Assembly: GCA_034509925.1 (NCBI GenBank)
Contig: CM067527.1
Coordinates: 12,001,001 to 12,065,000, forward strand
Direction: 5' to 3'
Length of the DNA stretch: 64,000 nt
DNA from: Hirudinaria manillensis
Taxonomy: Eukaryota > Annelida > Clitellata > Hirudinida > Hirudinidae
Shown: piece by piece, positions 48,806 to 60,367 of the stretch
How the letters are laid out: each line of letters begins with the position of its first letter
Numbering within the stretch: position 1 is the stretch's first letter
Made by a program: the position numbers and the translations under genes
Notes under the pieces: model-generated
What the model was told of the DNA's origin: nothing
Database searches by the model: none
What the model saw: only the letters and a program-made list of their open reading frames with translations

Positions 48806-51800
48806 ATGGTCAAGGCCAAGAAGTCAGAGAGCGACTCGTCTCCGAAACCAGGTGAATTAAATATTAATCATAAACCATCATCATAGCAACCGTCACGACA
48901 ACAAACGTCGCCATAGCAACCGTCAAAGCAGTAATAAACAATTTCTTCGATTATCTTCAAGATTTCTTAAAAAAACTCCGAGCGAGTCATAACCACAGTT
49001 GGCGTGGTTAGATTAGGAAAGTGCGCATCGAGATTATCAGCTGCTCCTTGGCAACCTAGAATTGTGTTGATGATGACGCATACGATGATGACGACGACGA
49101 CGACTTCGATGATATTGACGATGACGACGACGATGAGGCAATTTGGAATAGTTAGAATGATCCAGCGATTAGCATTTTAACTGACATTAAATGAAATCGT
49201 TTGAATGATTGCGTGAATGTTACGCAATTCATTGTAACATGTAATTGTAGTTATTGCAATTGTAACATGTAATCCATCGATCGTTTAGACACGAACAAGA
49301 GCCCCAAGCAATCGAAGGAAGCTCAGACCAAGAAAGAGATCAAAAATGGAGGCTCCGCCCCTAAAAAGGTCACCAAGAAGGTCTCGAAAGGTCAGCTGAA
49401 AAATTTATCGTCAGCGACGATGATTGGATGATTAAGAATCGGTCAAACACCATTCGTCCAATCAGGAAGTAGGTCATCGACCTTCATCGGCAAATTCTTC
49501 GTCGTCGCATCCGTCCTTGCCGTGGTCGTCAGCGCAGGTTTCTACCTTTGGCTGGGAGGCTGGGAAGATGGCGGATCGAACGAAATTAAGAAGAAGTTGA
49601 CTGAATATTCCGTTTCGGAGTTGTTCGGTGAGGATCATATTGGTGACGAAAACGATGATGATGATGGTGATGATGATGATGTTAATGGCACATGATAACG
49701 ATGATGATGAGAATGTCGTTGAAACTAACACCATAACATTATCAAGCCATAAGAACATTTCAACAGATCACGGACTCAAAGCAATTCTGGGTGGCGGAGT
49801 GACACGAGATGAAGAAGCTGCACAAGAAAATATTCAAAGGAGTGAACAACTCCATGAGAAAGCAGAGCCAACAGAAGAAAAATCTGAGCCTGATGACGAT
49901 GAAACTGATGCAGACGAATTCTCTGAGCCGTCGAAAGCGATCGAACATGACAAACGAGAAAGTGAAAAGCCAGTGGAATCAGAAACTCCGGAGGAGGTTT
50001 TGCCGGAATCTGAACAGAAAAACCCACACGAATCCGAAAGTGAAACGTATCTTGATAATGAAGTTGTAAAAAGTCAAGAAACCGTAGAGCAAAACATTGC
50101 AGACGATCAGCAAACTGAAAGTCAAGACAACGATGATAAGTTCCATGAAATTGAAACTGTCCGAGAAACTACCGAGGAATTACAAGAGATTGTTTCCGAC
50201 TTCCAAGCAGATGATAAGCCGAACGAGGAAACTCTCTATGAAGTCAAAGACGAAGCTCAACAACTTAGTTATGAACAAGAGCACGCTGGTGACACTGAAG
50301 TAGAAAGTACAGGTCTTGAAACCGAACCTCCGAAAGACGATTATGAAAGTCCGGAGCCCCAGCCAAAGACATTTGAAGAAAAATTGGCTCAGGACCAAGA
50401 AATTATTAGCAAAATCGGGGACATCAGCGCCTCTGAATATTACAAAACAATAGGAGATACGGGAAGAGAGGATTACAAAGATACTGTGAACATCAACAAA
50501 GTCCTGCACAAAAGACACAAAACTCTCGAAGGAGATACCGATGAGGAACTCGATGGACCGTTCGAATATTACGGTGAGGATGAATACGAAGAGGAGGAGG
50601 AGGAAGAAGCAGAAGAGGCACACGGAGAGGAAAGTCCGGACGAGCAAATAGAAACCGACGTCGGCTCCGAAAAACAAAACGAAACTGAAATCGAATCCGA
50701 TAAGTCAAATTTTACCAAACCGGAGAAATTTGAAACTGAACCACTGGACAAACGTCTGGAATTCCTCAATGAGAGAGAAACCGACGTGTCGGAAAAACAA
50801 ACTGAAAGAGACGAATTCGAAAACGATAAACAATTTGAAACTGTAAAAAAATTTGAAGTTGATGATGAAACTGAAACCAGCGATAAGGCTGATGACGATC
50901 AGTTCAAGCGCGAAACTGAGGCAGAAAATAAACACGAAACTTCAGTCGAATTCGAAGAGGAGCGGCAAAAGGAAGAATGGCTTGATACTCAGAAGGAGTC
51001 CGAAACCGAAAGCGATACAAAGCCTGAAAAATTCCCGAAAGAGGATGAATTCGAAAGTGATGAACCACTAGAAATCGAGGCCGAAGATAGATTTGAAGAT
51101 AAAGGTGAAATTGAAACCAGTGATAAGTCTGACCCTCAAGTCAAAAGCGAATCTGAAACCAATGATTTACCAGACATTGAAGAAAAAGATAAAACTGAAG
51201 GTGTTGGAAAGTTGGAAGATGAAGAAAAAGAAGACGACAAAGTCTTGGAACACGAAGAGGAAGAAGTTGAATCAAAAAGTGAAGATAGTTTTGAGGAAGA
51301 CAAGGATCCGGAAGAACAACACGAGGAGACCAAAGATGAACAAAGACATGAAATTGAATCCAAAGACAGGTATGAAGGTAAAGATGAAACTGAAACCAGC
51401 GATAAGTCCGACGTTCAGGTCGAAAGCAAATTTGAAACCAATGATTTACCTGATGTTGAAGAGAAAGATGAAACTGAAGGAGTTGAGAAACTGGAAGATG
51501 AAGAGGAAGAAGATGGTAAAGTTTTGGAACTTGAAGAGGAAGAAGTTGAATCAAGAAGTGAATCTGTTTCTGAGGAGACCATAGATTCTGAGGCAAAGAA
51601 TGGGGAGGAAAGCAAGTTAAAACCAAACGTCGAAGAGGAAGCGGAATATCAAAACGATGAGGAAGGATTTTACACGGACGAGGAAGACAGCCAGATTGTC
51701 ATCGAAGTCGTAGAAGAATTGGGTCAGGTCTCGAGTGACCAATCAGAAGCTGAGGAACAAGACCAGGATTCAGAGGATGTGGTAGTTCTTAAAGAGACTC

Positions 51801-53090
51801 GGGGTCATCAAACAGGAAGCAACAACTTGGAAAATCCTCCTGAGGAGGAGGAGGAGGACGATGAGGAAAATAGAGTTGAGGAAACTGTGGAAGTTGTTTG
51901 GAAAAGTTTGGAAGACGAAAAGAAAGATGACGGAAGTTTAGAAAGCTTTGAAAATGAAACTTCAAGTCTCAAAGACAAAGATGACGATGAAAATGAATTT
52001 CCAGAAGAAGAACATGGAGATGATGAGTCAAAAACTGCCCAAGAATTTGAGGAAGAAAAATTGGGTCAAGAACAAAATGACGAGGAAATCGGAATAGAAC
52101 TGGAATCGTACGATGCCGAAAAGATTGCCAAAGAAATCGATCAAAAGATTGACGACGCTCTGCAAGAAATAGACGAACAGATTTCAAAGGTTTTGTCCAA
52201 TTAACTCTGTAAATCAAAACATTAATTCTGTATGACTTGCAATTATCATTAAAAATAATATCACACACAGTAGTTAGCCTAACATAACATTACCTGCAAC
52301 CTAACCCTAACCCTACCTTATGAAGAGTTTTCCATTCACCTTAAAAAAAAAAACAGAATGCCAGAGCTTCCGTGAACCACTACCACACGAGGCTGTTGTC
52401 CAACATCAAAGACAACGTCGCAGCTCTCGGCAAGGCCAGAGCCCTGACGGCCGTCTGGAAAAATGAAGGACTCGAAGCGACACTGGAGGATGCTCGGGAC
52501 ACTTACTTTCTACTACTCAGTCAACCACCTCTTTCCAGAAGGTTTAGTTACATCGCCACAGGTGAACTCGTCAGACTGTTGGAAGCCAAAAAAGGAGCAG
52601 GTATGACGATCATTCTTCAAGATGATTAATTGATTTTTAATTGATTTTTATTTATTTTTCAAATTATATAAGAAAATGTTTATTAATTGACACTAAATAT
52701 TTATACAGATTATTTTTTAATGTACAAAAATATGAAATATTTGTAGCATTATTTAAGTCAACATTCTGTGAATGGATTCTCACTATCATCGTCGTTGTCG
52801 TCGTCATCATCACAATCATCATTATCATCATCATCTCATAGAGCAAGAGGGTCTAATAAAGGAAGCCCTGCAGACCCTCCTAGACATGTACCCCGACCAC
52901 GTGGACGAGTTCAATGACCTTGCCCTGACCTCGTTAAAAGAAGGCAGGTTCGAGACTGCCAAGGTCGCCTTCCGATTGGTGAGTTATTTTTAACCTTTAA
53001 AATCTCTCTTCATTTGAAAAGGTGAAACATCAAGATGCCAACAGTCTACAACAAGCAAAGTGATTTGTCATGATCATCACATTATAAGTT

Positions 53091-53129
<39 letters not shown>

Positions 53130-54984
53130 GTCGTCGTCGTCATCGTCCTCGTCATCCTCCTCGTCATCATCCTCATCGTCGTCCTCCTCGTCGTCCTCCT
53201 CGTCGTCGTCGTCGTCATCGTCATCATCATCATCATCGTCTTTTTTGCTTTCAGGTTCTCTCTAGACATCCATCAGACTCCTTTGCCAGACTATACCTGG
53301 GCTCGTTGCTAAAAATAGTCGACAGGGATTTCCCGACCGCAGTCGACCTCATGCTCCCTGTGGTAGAGGGCGGGGAGGTCAACATCGGCGACCCGAGCAT
53401 CTACTTGGAGTTGGGCGATGCCCTCAGCAGGCTCGGCAGAAAGGAAGAGGTGAGGAAGGAGGTTTCGGTGACTATGGCCGGGCATTCTTTTTGTTGTAAT
53501 GTGTAATACTGGATGGACAAGCCAAAGGATGTGAATGATAAATTGGAATTTTATGGATCGTTTGAAATGATTGGCTCATGATTTTAGATTTGATTCGAGT
53601 CTTGTTTTGATAAAATTCTTGAAATGCATGATGTTTGAAACCTCGCAGAAGGGTTACTTTGGTAACGATGACCCACGGCTTCCTATTCCTCATCCAAAAT
53701 GGACATCATTTTGACATCATTTAAAGTGTATTTTGCTCTTCTGCTCGTCCAATGCATAGTTTAGGTGCATATTCATCAACAATATCTTGATTAATAATAA
53801 TTAATAATTAATAGTTAATGATAAATTATCTCTAAAAAGGCCAAACACGTCTACCACAAAGCCGTGGACAGCGGGCTGCTCCAATCTCCCTGGCAACACA
53901 ACATCATCACCGTCCCTGGTCTGAGCAACAGGGTGTGGTGGACCAAGGATCAGCTGTCAGAACGAAACCAAAGACTTCTCACGGAGCTGGAAAACTATTG
54001 GTTCAACGTCAGGGAAGAATTGGAAAATGTTTTGGCAGGCAAAGATGGAGTGAACCTGTTGACCCCGGTGGATGACACGGACCACGTGACGAGTGGCGGA
54101 GTGGAAAAGTTGTCCCTCTTCGTCAACGGTGAGTTTCGAGAAAATTCGACAGATGGCGGGATTGTTTAGAGTTCTGTGTGGATGAATAACAGTCGATATT
54201 TTTCTTGGTTTAAATTGGATTTATTAATATTTAATTAATGTTAATTAATTATTAATAACAGATGAATATTTATCGGTAACAATCGTCAACAGGTGAGAAG
54301 GATTTTCAAGTCTGCGACTACCTGCCCTCCACCTGTCGAATGATTGAAAACATTCCAGATGTCGTTAAGTGCCAACACTGCCAGGTCTATATATGCTATG
54401 CTGAATAGATTAAAAATATTTAAATATATTTAAAAATAATTTCATATTTGCATATTCAAAAAATATTTACTATGCATTGTGCCTTCTGTGCCTTCTGCCT
54501 TCAAGGTAAATATGAATATTCAAATCAGCGCTTATAGGATCCATTCAGCTGAATGTAATCAATGAAGTAATAAATTATAACACTACTACTGCTAATAATA
54601 ATAATAATAATATTAATTTATGCCAATTTGATTGTAAAAATTAAACAGGCGCGGATTTACGTCGTCCAGCCGAACACACTGTCGTTCAGCTTCATCAGTC
54701 CGACGAACGCACGGATTAGGGCCGACCTCGGCCTCTCGTTGGCCAGAGATGACCTAATTCTCGTCAGAGGAGAGAGGAGGTCGTGGCAATTGGGTCGGTT
54801 CCTGCTATACGATCCTTCCTTCGACAGGGAGTGGGACATAGGCGGCGAGGAGGAAGATGACGAGGAGCCGAGCGACCGGATCCGAAGCGTCTCGTTGCCT
54901 GGCAACAGGAGGGCTTTCCTGAGTCTTGAACTCTGGCATCCCGAGCTGACAGAAGAGCAAAAGCAATCGCTGGAAGCTTCTTAG
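48806..54984 (+). CDS. ASPH: Aspartyl/asparaginyl beta-hydroxylase family protein, predicted catalytically inactive
   Basis: ASPH is a type II ER membrane 2-oxoglutarate oxygenase that hydroxylates Asp/Asn in EGF-like domains. Ten exons: 48806-48851, 49289-49390, 49466-49627, 49767-52189, 52357-52600, 52842-52978, 53255-53449, 53840-54128, 54293-54384, 54649-54984. They total 4026 nt (1341 aa) with all phases matching. A Lys-rich cytosolic tail precedes the anchor FFVVASVLAVVVSAGFYLWL. An acidic luminal exon of 807 codons follows. Next come TPR-like helices (ALTSLKEGRFETAKVAFRL, YLELGDALSRLGRKEE) and the oxygenase domain (WWTKDQL onwards, ending LWHPELTEEQKQSL). In that domain the two iron-binding histidines align with Phe1245 and Arg1290. 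The 2-oxoglutarate residues corresponding to human Ser668 and His690 are Tyr1234 and Asp1256. The arginines matching 688 and 735 remain. Reading past the donor at 52190 gives a stop at 52204, so a shorter isoform without the catalytic part is possible. AATAAA is at 54990-54995. Confidence 0.9.
51086..51643 (+). repeat. Internal 93-codon tandem repeat in the acidic exon
   Basis: Two adjacent 279-bp units (starting 51086 and 51365) encode near-identical acidic segments. Both contain ETSDKSD, then FETNDLPDVEEKDETEGV (second copy), then a Glu run ending EEEEVES. The period is a whole number of codons, so the frame is kept. The second copy degrades after about 51580. Confidence 0.85.
52300..52313. 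repeat. Short interstitial telomere-like motif
   Basis: CCTAACCCTAACCC, two and a third units of the animal telomere repeat, lies in the intron after the large acidic exon. It is short enough to be chance. Confidence 0.4.
53091..53243. repeat. (ATC/GTC)n compound microsatellite in an ASPH-family intron
   Basis: A TCA/TCG/TCC triplet array fills most of the intron 52979-53254 and ends just before the pyrimidine tract of the acceptor at 53254. Confidence 0.9.
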
Positions 54985-56996
54985 TTCAAAATAAACTTTC
55001 AGTGTTCTACTCAATGTCATATCTTATGCTCGTCATTGTCACTGTCATTATCAACGACGTCACGTCATGTATTCCTTGTCATCGTCGTCGTCGTCGTCAT
55101 CGTCATCGTCGTCTTCTTCTTCTAAAGGTGTAAACAACGTGAAATCAATGTTTGAAAGCATCTCTTAAAGCTACGCTGTTATAAAAGTCTTAACCTACAA
55201 CGTCGTCGTCGTCATCATCATCATCGTCGACGTCGTAGTCATCGTCGTCGTCATCATCATCATCATCATCATCATCGATGTCATCATCATCATCATAGTC
55301 ATCATCGTCGTCGTCGTCATCATTTCAACAAAGCAGTGGACAAATTACTCACATGGTCAGAAATTGATGATGCCTTCCGATTATTTTCTTCCAACAATTT
55401 TTGACATTTTTTCATTAAAATTCTTTTTTTTTATTTTATTTCGTAAAAGAAACTTTTTCTCGACAAATTTAATTTCAGTTCTTTGTTTTTGTTAAAAGTA
55501 AAAAATAAAAATAAATAAAATAATATTAATTTAAATAAAATAATAATAACAATTTAAATAAAATAATAATAATTTAAATAAAATAATAATAATTTAAATA
55601 AAATAATAATAATAATTTAAATAAAATAATAATAACAATTTAAATAAAATAATAATAATTTAAATAAAATAATAATAATAATAATTTAAATAAAATCTTA
55701 ATCCTCAAATAAATTCCTTTTAAATAATAAACTTTAAGCACGGCCTCAGGTTATCTCCATATTTACGTCATCGTCGTCATCAACGGAATCCTATCTTTTT
55801 TGAAAATAATATTAATAACCCATGAAGGCTCATTCCTTGTGCCCTCTCGTCATCATCATCACCACCACCACCATCATCATCACCACCATCATCATCATCA
55901 TCACCACAATCATCATCATCACTACCGTCATCACCATCATCATCATCATCATCAAGTCGGCACAGGACGTCGGAGTTATTGCATAACGTCGAATTGTTGT
56001 CCGGACATTCATATCTCCATCGTCGTCGTCGTCGTCTTCCTCGGCCTCTTTCCAAGGCACGGAGTGACGTAGGCAGACGGACGGACGGCCAGCCGGACTA
56101 TCAGAAATGATAGGAAGATGGTGAGAGTGAAGGAGAGAGGAGCACTAAGTGAGGTGAGAAGATCGCAATTAACGAAGGATGAGAAAGGGGGAGTTGTGTG
56201 CATAGCAAGCACCTGTTCAGCACATCCGCGGACGGACGGACAGACGTTAGGACAGATAGATGGATGGATGGATTGATGGATGGATAAAGGCGGAATGATT
56301 TATGACCTCAAGATGGATGAGGATATTCAAGCGCTCTCGTTAGAGACAAGGGTAAGCAAAAGACTGACGCAATTACGTCTTCTAATCCACGAGCCGACGA
56401 CACGTACCACACGTACCACACCGACCACACAAAACGCTTTCACATCTACCACAGGAACGACGGCAGCAGAGCAGCAACGGCTATATAAGCCAAGGGATGG
56501 ACCTCCTTTGCACGGAATTTCCATCCAAGCGCTCAGGTCCCTAATGGAACCGGCAAATTGAATATTAATCGACGAATATGTTTTAACAACTTTAAGTGGT
56601 CCTGATTAACATAATTTATGATCGCTGGATATTATCGAAGGACAACTGGAACATAATGAACCGTGTGCTGTGTCGTCATCATCATCATCATCATCAACAT
56701 TTTGCTTACCTCATCTTGTAAACAGACAAGTTTTGGACAAGTACTCATTCGAAAGTAACTTTACTTTTTACTTTTAAAATAACTTTTTACTTTTTCTTTT
56801 TTTTTTTCATTAAATACTTTTTTTTCGGCTCTAAAAAAACAACCATCAGAGCATTAAGAATTCACTCGACTTCACCATCCATATGTGCAGCGTCCACGTG
56901 ATTGACGATAATTTATAATTCATGCAAGCATATTAATCAACTGGTGCTGATGAATATTAACGAGGTCATTAGCATAATTTATGAATTCGTGACAGG
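54985..56996. other. ASPH 3' UTR, microsatellites and ferlin 5' flank
   Basis: Compound ATC/GTC triplet arrays lie at 55200-55322 and 55846-55955. An AT-rich minisatellite (about 20-25 bp units containing AATAATAATTTAAATAAAAT) spans about 55510-55700. A TATATAAG string at 56482-56489 could be a TATA box about 0.5 kb before the ferlin start codon. An open frame at 56280-56561 has no family resemblance and was left out. Confidence 0.5.
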
Positions 56997-59900
56997 ATGT
57001 CGTTGGTCCTCCATCTGAGGTCAATAGAGAATGTCAAGAACAGAGGAGATCGCGTTGCCAAGGCAACGTTCAGAGGTAGGTGAATGAATGAATGAATGAA
57101 TGAATGAATGAATGAATGAATGGATGAATGGATGGATGGATGGATGGATGGATGGATGGATGGATGGATGGATGGATGGATGGATGGATGGATGGATGGA
57201 TGGATGGATGGATGGATGGATGGATGGATGGATGGATGGATGGATGGATGGATGGATGGATGGATGGATGGATGGATGGATGGATGGATGGATGGATGGA
57301 TGGATGGATGGATGGATGGATGGATGGATGGATGGATGGATGGATGGATGGATGGATGGATGGATGGATGGATGGATGGATGGATGGATGGATGGATGGA
57401 TGGATGGATGGATGGATGGATGGATGGATGGATGGATGGATGGATGGATGGATGGATGGATGGATGGATGGATGGATGGATGGATGGATGGATGGATGGA
57501 TGGATGGATGGATGGATGGATGGATGGATGGATGGATGGATGGATGGATGGATGGATGGATGGATGGATGGATGGATGGATGGATGGATGGATGGATGGA
57601 TGGATGGATGGATGGATGGATGGATGGATGGATGGATGGATGGATGGATGGATGGATGGATGGATGGATGGATGGATGGATGGATGGATGGATGAATGAA
57701 TGGATGAATGCATGAATGAATAATTAATCACCTGATTGATTAATCAACAATCACGTGATTAGAATAGCTGATGGAAGGCTAATATAATAAATATTATAAT
57801 GACCGTAACAATAACAACAATAACGTGATATCTTTAAAACAACACGATACCCATACATCGAGTTGATTCTCAAATAAAAGGGAATGTATGTCTGTCTGTC
57901 TGCTTGGTACTGTAAGCCGTCCGTTTGTCCGTCCGTCCATCCACCAGAAAGGATGGATGGATGGATGGATGGATGGATGAACGAGTGAATGAATGATCAC
58001 GTGGGCGGCAACAACAACAACAACAAGGAAAAAGGTTGCATCGTAAACCGAAACGCCGGGTTGGCGCAGTGATATCGATTGACACTCCATTCGGATTCGA
58101 CTTTTCCTGACACTTCATAATATTCATCCGCCTCCCGTCGAAGAACTACTTTTTTGTCCTGAAACTGTCCGCCTTATCACACCTCCATCCCAAATATCCT
58201 GTCGCCCGACCCCCGTGGTGCGATGTGAAATCTTAATGAGAATGGTCAGTAATTATGAGCACAACTTCGACGATGATGGTGGCGATGATAATGATATCGA
58301 CGATGGTGGTGCTGATGATGATGATGATGATGATGATCATGATGATGATTTAGAGTTGCATATGTACTGGGCTTTTAGAGTGGTGACTGAATCGATCTAT
58401 CCATTCATTCATCCATCCATCCATCCATCCATCTGTCCATCCGTCCATCCGACCATCCGTCCATCCAATTAAATATACAATTTAAAATACATTCTCCTCA
58501 GGTGTTGTCCAATTTTCGAAGAATTGCGAATCGTGCGACAGTTTTGTCTTCTTCGACGAGGTTGGTGATGATGATGATGTTGATGAAGACGACGACGACG
58601 ATGATGATGATATTGATGAAGACGACGATGATGATGACGATAGCATGTTATTTGTATACGAGGTTACGACTTAGCAGTCTTCCAGATGTCATCGAGTACA
58701 ACCTGAGAATTGCGACTTTAAATTTGGAATTAGTATCTTTTGGATGGTCCATCAGATGTCATGACTATAACCATCGTCGTCGTCATCATCAGCGTCATCA
58801 TCATCGTCGTCGTCATCATCATCATCATCATCATCATTATCGTCGTCATCGTCATCACCACCACCACAGTTTTCGAGAGAATTGGTCTCGTACGAAATTT
58901 TGCTGGGCACTCAGCAACTCCTTATGGTCCTCAAAGGATCTCTTCATGCGCTCAAAAATGAGCCTTTTTTACACAGTCAACCTTTTCTTTAAATACCAGG
59001 CCTTCCGTTTCTTATGGCAACAACAACAACAACAACGACGACGACGACAACGACGACAACGACGACAACGACGACGACGACAAACAGACTCCTCCCCATT
59101 TTGATCCTCCCCATCTTGCACATCACACCCAACTTGACCATCCACAAAAATTTGTTTCGCATGTTCAATCGCCTGGTTGGCCTGGTCATCAACAAAACCC
59201 TCAGGCTTTTTTTTTTTACAATATTCCGTGTTTTTTTCATTCATCCATCATCCATCCATCCATCCCTCCATCCGTCCATCCATCCATAAATTCATTCATT
59301 CATTCATCCATCCATCCATTCATCCATTCATTAATTCATTCATTTCTCATCCTCTCAGCTTCAACTTTTCAGGTCTTCAGGTGGAATCTTCCACAGGCCA
59401 TTGAAGCCTCTGAGCAGATTGAAATTCAAATTTTCAATCACAGCAGGTACCTCGCCAACAGGTGATTGAATGTGATTTTGATGAAAATTAAGATAAAATT
59501 GAAATTATATTCGGATGCGGAATTCGAATTCGTTTGGAAACTATAGGAGTGGTTGAACGGTTGTTTCGGAAACGTTTTGATTGACTTGAATTTGATTGAT
59601 TGATTAATTGATTGGTTGATTGATTGATTGATTGATTGACATGTTGACTTGAACAAACCTCGGTTGATTGGCAGGTTGATTGGTTCCTTCGGCATGGTAC
59701 TGCAACAGTTGATTGAGGTCGGTCGCCTCAGCGTTTCGGACTGTCTTCTGGATGACAACAATGTCGTCACGCAGGTTGTTCATGCAAGCCAATCATCATC
59801 GTCATCATCGTCGTCATCGTCATCACCGTCATCTTCAACGTCATCGTCATCATCGCAGGCAACTATAAACTTTGACCTGACCTACAATGCCCCCGATCCG

Positions 59901-60308
59901 CGACTGACCCAATTGATTTCCACTTCGATGGAGGCGCAAAAGAACAGCGACACTAAACCTCTCATCTCGCCGTCGTCGTCCTCATCATCTCGCGGCATCA
60001 GAGGAGCAGCTTCGGCCGCCGTTGTCGCCCCTGACGCTCCGTTGTTACGTCATCAGGAGACCTCTTTGGCCAGGTTACAGCAGGGCAAGACCTTCGAAGG
60101 ACCGAGTCAGGATGGAAAGTCGGTGTTGATGTTGTTGTGTCGGTGATGATGTTGATGATGAAGGTGATGATGGTGATGATGATGATGTTGATGATGATGG
60201 CCAGTACACTGATTACGCAAAGGGTTTTTTAGTTACTCGACAACCTGATATTTATAATAATAATAATGATGATAATAATCTCGATAATAACCATAAGTGA
60301 TATTAATC

Positions 60309-60367
<59 letters not shown>

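Noticed and set aside
48109..48886. 248-codon plus frame rich in LTHS and His, and acidic or Met-rich minus frames
   Set aside because: They run through (TCAC)n and (ATC)n arrays. No non-repeat part looks like a protein except the true ASPH-family start exon in another frame.
50180..51626. Hydrophobic or serine-rich minus frames of up to 165 codons
   Set aside because: Antisense shadows of the acidic ASPH-family exon.
56280..56561. 93-codon plus frame before the ferlin gene
   Set aside because: Thr-rich low complexity in part and no family resemblance. A TATA-like string lies inside it, so it is more likely promoter or 5' leader.
57021..57731. Long plus frames (WMDG repeats) and minus frame (IHPS repeats), about 190-236 codons
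   Set aside because: They are translations of a pure tetranucleotide array whose unit has no stop codon. They lie in the ferlin intron.
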